Source: SABI01 sp963678555 (GTDB lineage: Bacteria; Spirochaetota; Spirochaetia; Sphaerochaetales; Sphaerochaetaceae). From it: a stretch of DNA of 64,000 nucleotides. Shown here piece by piece: positions 62,641 through 64,000 of the stretch; position 1 is the stretch's first letter; the number at the start of each line of letters is the position of its first letter. The DNA lies in NCBI GenBank assembly GCA_963678555.2, contig OY782871.2, forward strand, positions 434,001-498,000, read 5' to 3'. Under the pieces are notes generated by a model. It had not been told where the DNA came from and searched no databases. It saw only the letters and a list, made by a program, of their open reading frames with translations. A program made the translations under genes and the position numbers.

Positions 62641-63039
62641 CTATGCAGCTGCAGGCAAACGGTGCCTGGATACTCTGCTGATGATCAGTTCTGCAATACC
62701 AATCTCCAGCAGGCTGAGGGGAACCGCACATACCAGTATTCCAAGTGGAAGTACCTGCAAATTGAACACAGTGATCCACATCATGACAAACCCGGCTGAC
62801 CAGGCGATGAACAGGGTCTCCACCATCGTATAACGCCGGAGAAACAGAAAGATTAGGGCAGCAAGCAGAAAGCTCCAGACCATCCACAGGACCCCGTTAA
62901 CAGGCAAGGTGACAAACTCTATCCCCAAGCTCTCAAAATGACGGACCCAGTATCCTTTCAAGAGAAACTCGTTTCTCACGAATTCGGATACGGTTATCCA
63001 GATACCAGCCAAAACGATAGACAAGACAGATGTTTTCAT
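62641..63039 (-). CDS. small membrane protein of unknown function
   Basis: 132 residues with four hydrophobic segments (about 1-18, 45-68, 73-93, 96-120) and no charged motif of a known family. It lies antisense to nothing else credible; an overlapping frame (62576-62887) lacks such structure. The 150 bases between the tRNA terminator and this gene hold nothing recognised. Confidence 0.65.
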   Translation of the reverse strand: MKTSVLSIVLAGIWITVSEFVRNEFLLKGYWVRHFESLGIEFVTLPVNGVLWMVWSFLLAALIFLFLRRYTMVETLFIAWSAGFVMMWITVFNLQVLPLGILVCAVPLSLLEIGIAELIISRVSRHRLPAAA

Positions 63040-63755
63040 CGTTCATATTCCTTTTCTGAGTTTCCTGTGACTGATACCATCGTAGTACGAAAAACTGGTT
63101 TTCGAAAGCCACCAATCAGGTTTCTTACAGTAAAACAGCTCACAGGGATTTAGGTCTGAATGTCTTCTGAGGTCTTCACCCGCTTTGAAAACTCCGGATA
63201 CAACTACGTACCGCTATCTGCTTTACCCGAATCGAAACATGCCTGCAGACAGGATCAGGAGTGCAGTCGGTGCGGGCTCCTGCACCAGACAGCAGCCCTG
63301 CCATCCTTCATACCCTCCATGAACACAGGAGGATAAGCATCTCTCGGAAAACGGAAATCCGTATCGCTCACCTTCACGCTGGTTTTAACCGGGACCCTCT
63401 ATCCGGATCATCTGGCAGTCTCTACGGCTCACCGGTGTACACTCACCTTCCATACCTGTTCATCAATGCGCTAGGCCCGGGGGAACCCGCTTTCGTCCAC
63501 ATATGCGCGATACATCGAGCTGTATAGCAGTGAACAGTCTCGTGCCCCAGCCGGACCGATGATGCCTCTTCATACCATGAACGGCTTCGAAAAGAAAAAT
63601 ACCGGGACGAGCAGTGGATTGCTACCATGCCGGAGCAACTGGACACCCGTCTGTGATTGATCCTGATCAGTTCAGACAGATGATACAGCATTCAAAGTTC
63701 AGGACCGGTGCCCTAATCGCTTGCAGATTTCCTCACTTAACGATACGATAGCCTC
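63040..63755. other. 716-base gene-poor stretch
   Basis: No frame of this region has a family match, good ribosome site or clear coding bias. It contains the 20-base repeat copy at 63450-63469 and several short inverted repeats (for example GGTGCGGGCTCCTGCACC near 63269). It may hold a decayed gene. Confidence 0.4.
63450..63469 (+). repeat. 20-base exact copy of the glgA promoter spacer
   Basis: CCATACCTGTTCATCAATGC, identical to 39472-39491. Flanks differ: no TTGACC or TCTAAT here. Confidence 0.7.
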
Positions 63756-64000
63756 ATGCAGTCACTGAAAAAAGAACGAGTGTCAATCCTGGTCACCGAT
63801 GCCATTAAGACGATTATCAAAGAAGAAAACCTTCAACCTGGCGATAAACTGTACAGCGAAAAGGAGCTCGTAAGCAAACTTGAGGTCAGCCGCTCCTCAA
63901 TCCGTGAAGCTCTCAGGATGCTTGAGGTCTCAGGGGTGGTGAAGGTCTATCAAGGTAAAGGCGTATTCATCAGTGACCCCGAGGAACAGACATATCCGGT
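63756..64000 (+). CDS. GntR-family (FadR-type) regulator, cut by window end
   Basis: First 81 residues of a transcription factor: MQSLKKERVSILVTDAIKTI, then LQPGDKLYSEKELVSKLEVS, RSSIREALRMLEVSGVVKVY and the winged-helix turn QGKGVFIS, the classical GntR DNA-binding domain. The effector domain lies beyond base 64000, so the subfamily (FadR/VanR-like is likely from the spacing) cannot be set. Confidence 0.9.
   Translation, partial: MQSLKKERVSILVTDAIKTIIKEENLQPGDKLYSEKELVSKLEVSRSSIREALRMLEVSGVVKVYQGKGVFISDPEEQTYP

Noticed and set aside
63261..63691. Two overlapping frames (63261-63527 plus, 63443-63691 minus) in the gene-poor region
   Set aside because: Neither shows a domain, ribosome site or good codon pattern; the 20-base repeat inside is reported separately.

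Overview
The window looks like a chromosomal piece of an anaerobic or microaerophilic bacterium, most likely a spirochaete (Spirochaetota, Sphaerochaeta/Spirochaeta-like). The basis is indirect: mid-GC DNA rich in AGA/AGG arginine codons, short lipoprotein signal peptides, glgA and glgC side by side, and an anaerobic purine-breakdown cluster. No rRNA gene is present to fix the phylum, so this is an inference.

Layout. 1-2.9 kb: a cut-off EamA transporter, a lipoprotein, a D-2-hydroxyacid dehydrogenase and a small membrane protein. 3.0-22.3 kb: a large cluster matching the conserved anaerobic uric acid/purine degradation set. It holds ygeW, xdhD and ygfM, an 8-oxoguanine deaminase-type amidohydrolase, a complete three-subunit xanthine dehydrogenase, then ygeY, ssnA and ygfK. 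Two PLP fold-type II enzymes are transcribed divergently; ygeX and hyuA are not visible here. A TGCAACA-N3-TGCAACA direct repeat stands next to the ygeW promoter and between the divergent ygfK and PLP-enzyme promoters, suggesting one shared regulator. 22.5-25.6 kb: two small unknown proteins, a membrane GGDEF protein, and a peroxiredoxin behind a Fur/PerR-like box.

25.8-30.7 kb: a candidate genomic island. It lies between tRNA-Leu(UAA) and a degraded, same-orientation copy of the 3' half of that tRNA. It carries a dehydrogenase, a two-gene ABC transporter, a PadR regulator with a striking palindromic operator, and a frameshifted IS21-type istA remnant. 30.8-39.2 kb: a Crp/Fnr regulator, thioredoxin, TatD, class II aldolase, infC (TTG start)-rpmI-rplT, a probable unlisted 6S RNA, a TPR protein, tsaE-tsaB and trxB. 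39.5-44.9 kb: glgA-glgC, a membrane protein, the NAD(P)HX repair enzyme and a NikR-like regulator lacking the nickel cysteine.

45-48.9 kb: a TPP riboswitch followed by thiBPQ. 48.9-53.9 kb: a probable beta-barrel protein coupled to a caspase-like lipoprotein, then uvrB and an HtrA protease on the other strand. 54-64 kb: glnS, an amidohydrolase, an RlmK-type methyltransferase with 24 tandem 12-residue Arg-rich repeats, a phosphohexomutase, galE, tRNA-Asn, a small membrane protein, a gene-poor stretch and the start of a GntR-family regulator.

How it fits together: xanthine dehydrogenase subunits, deaminases and the YgeW/YgeY/YgfK/SsnA enzymes would turn purines into ammonia, carbamoyl phosphate or acetate-type products. 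Tight overlaps (ATGA) show three main polycistronic blocks on the minus strand and one two-gene block on the plus strand.
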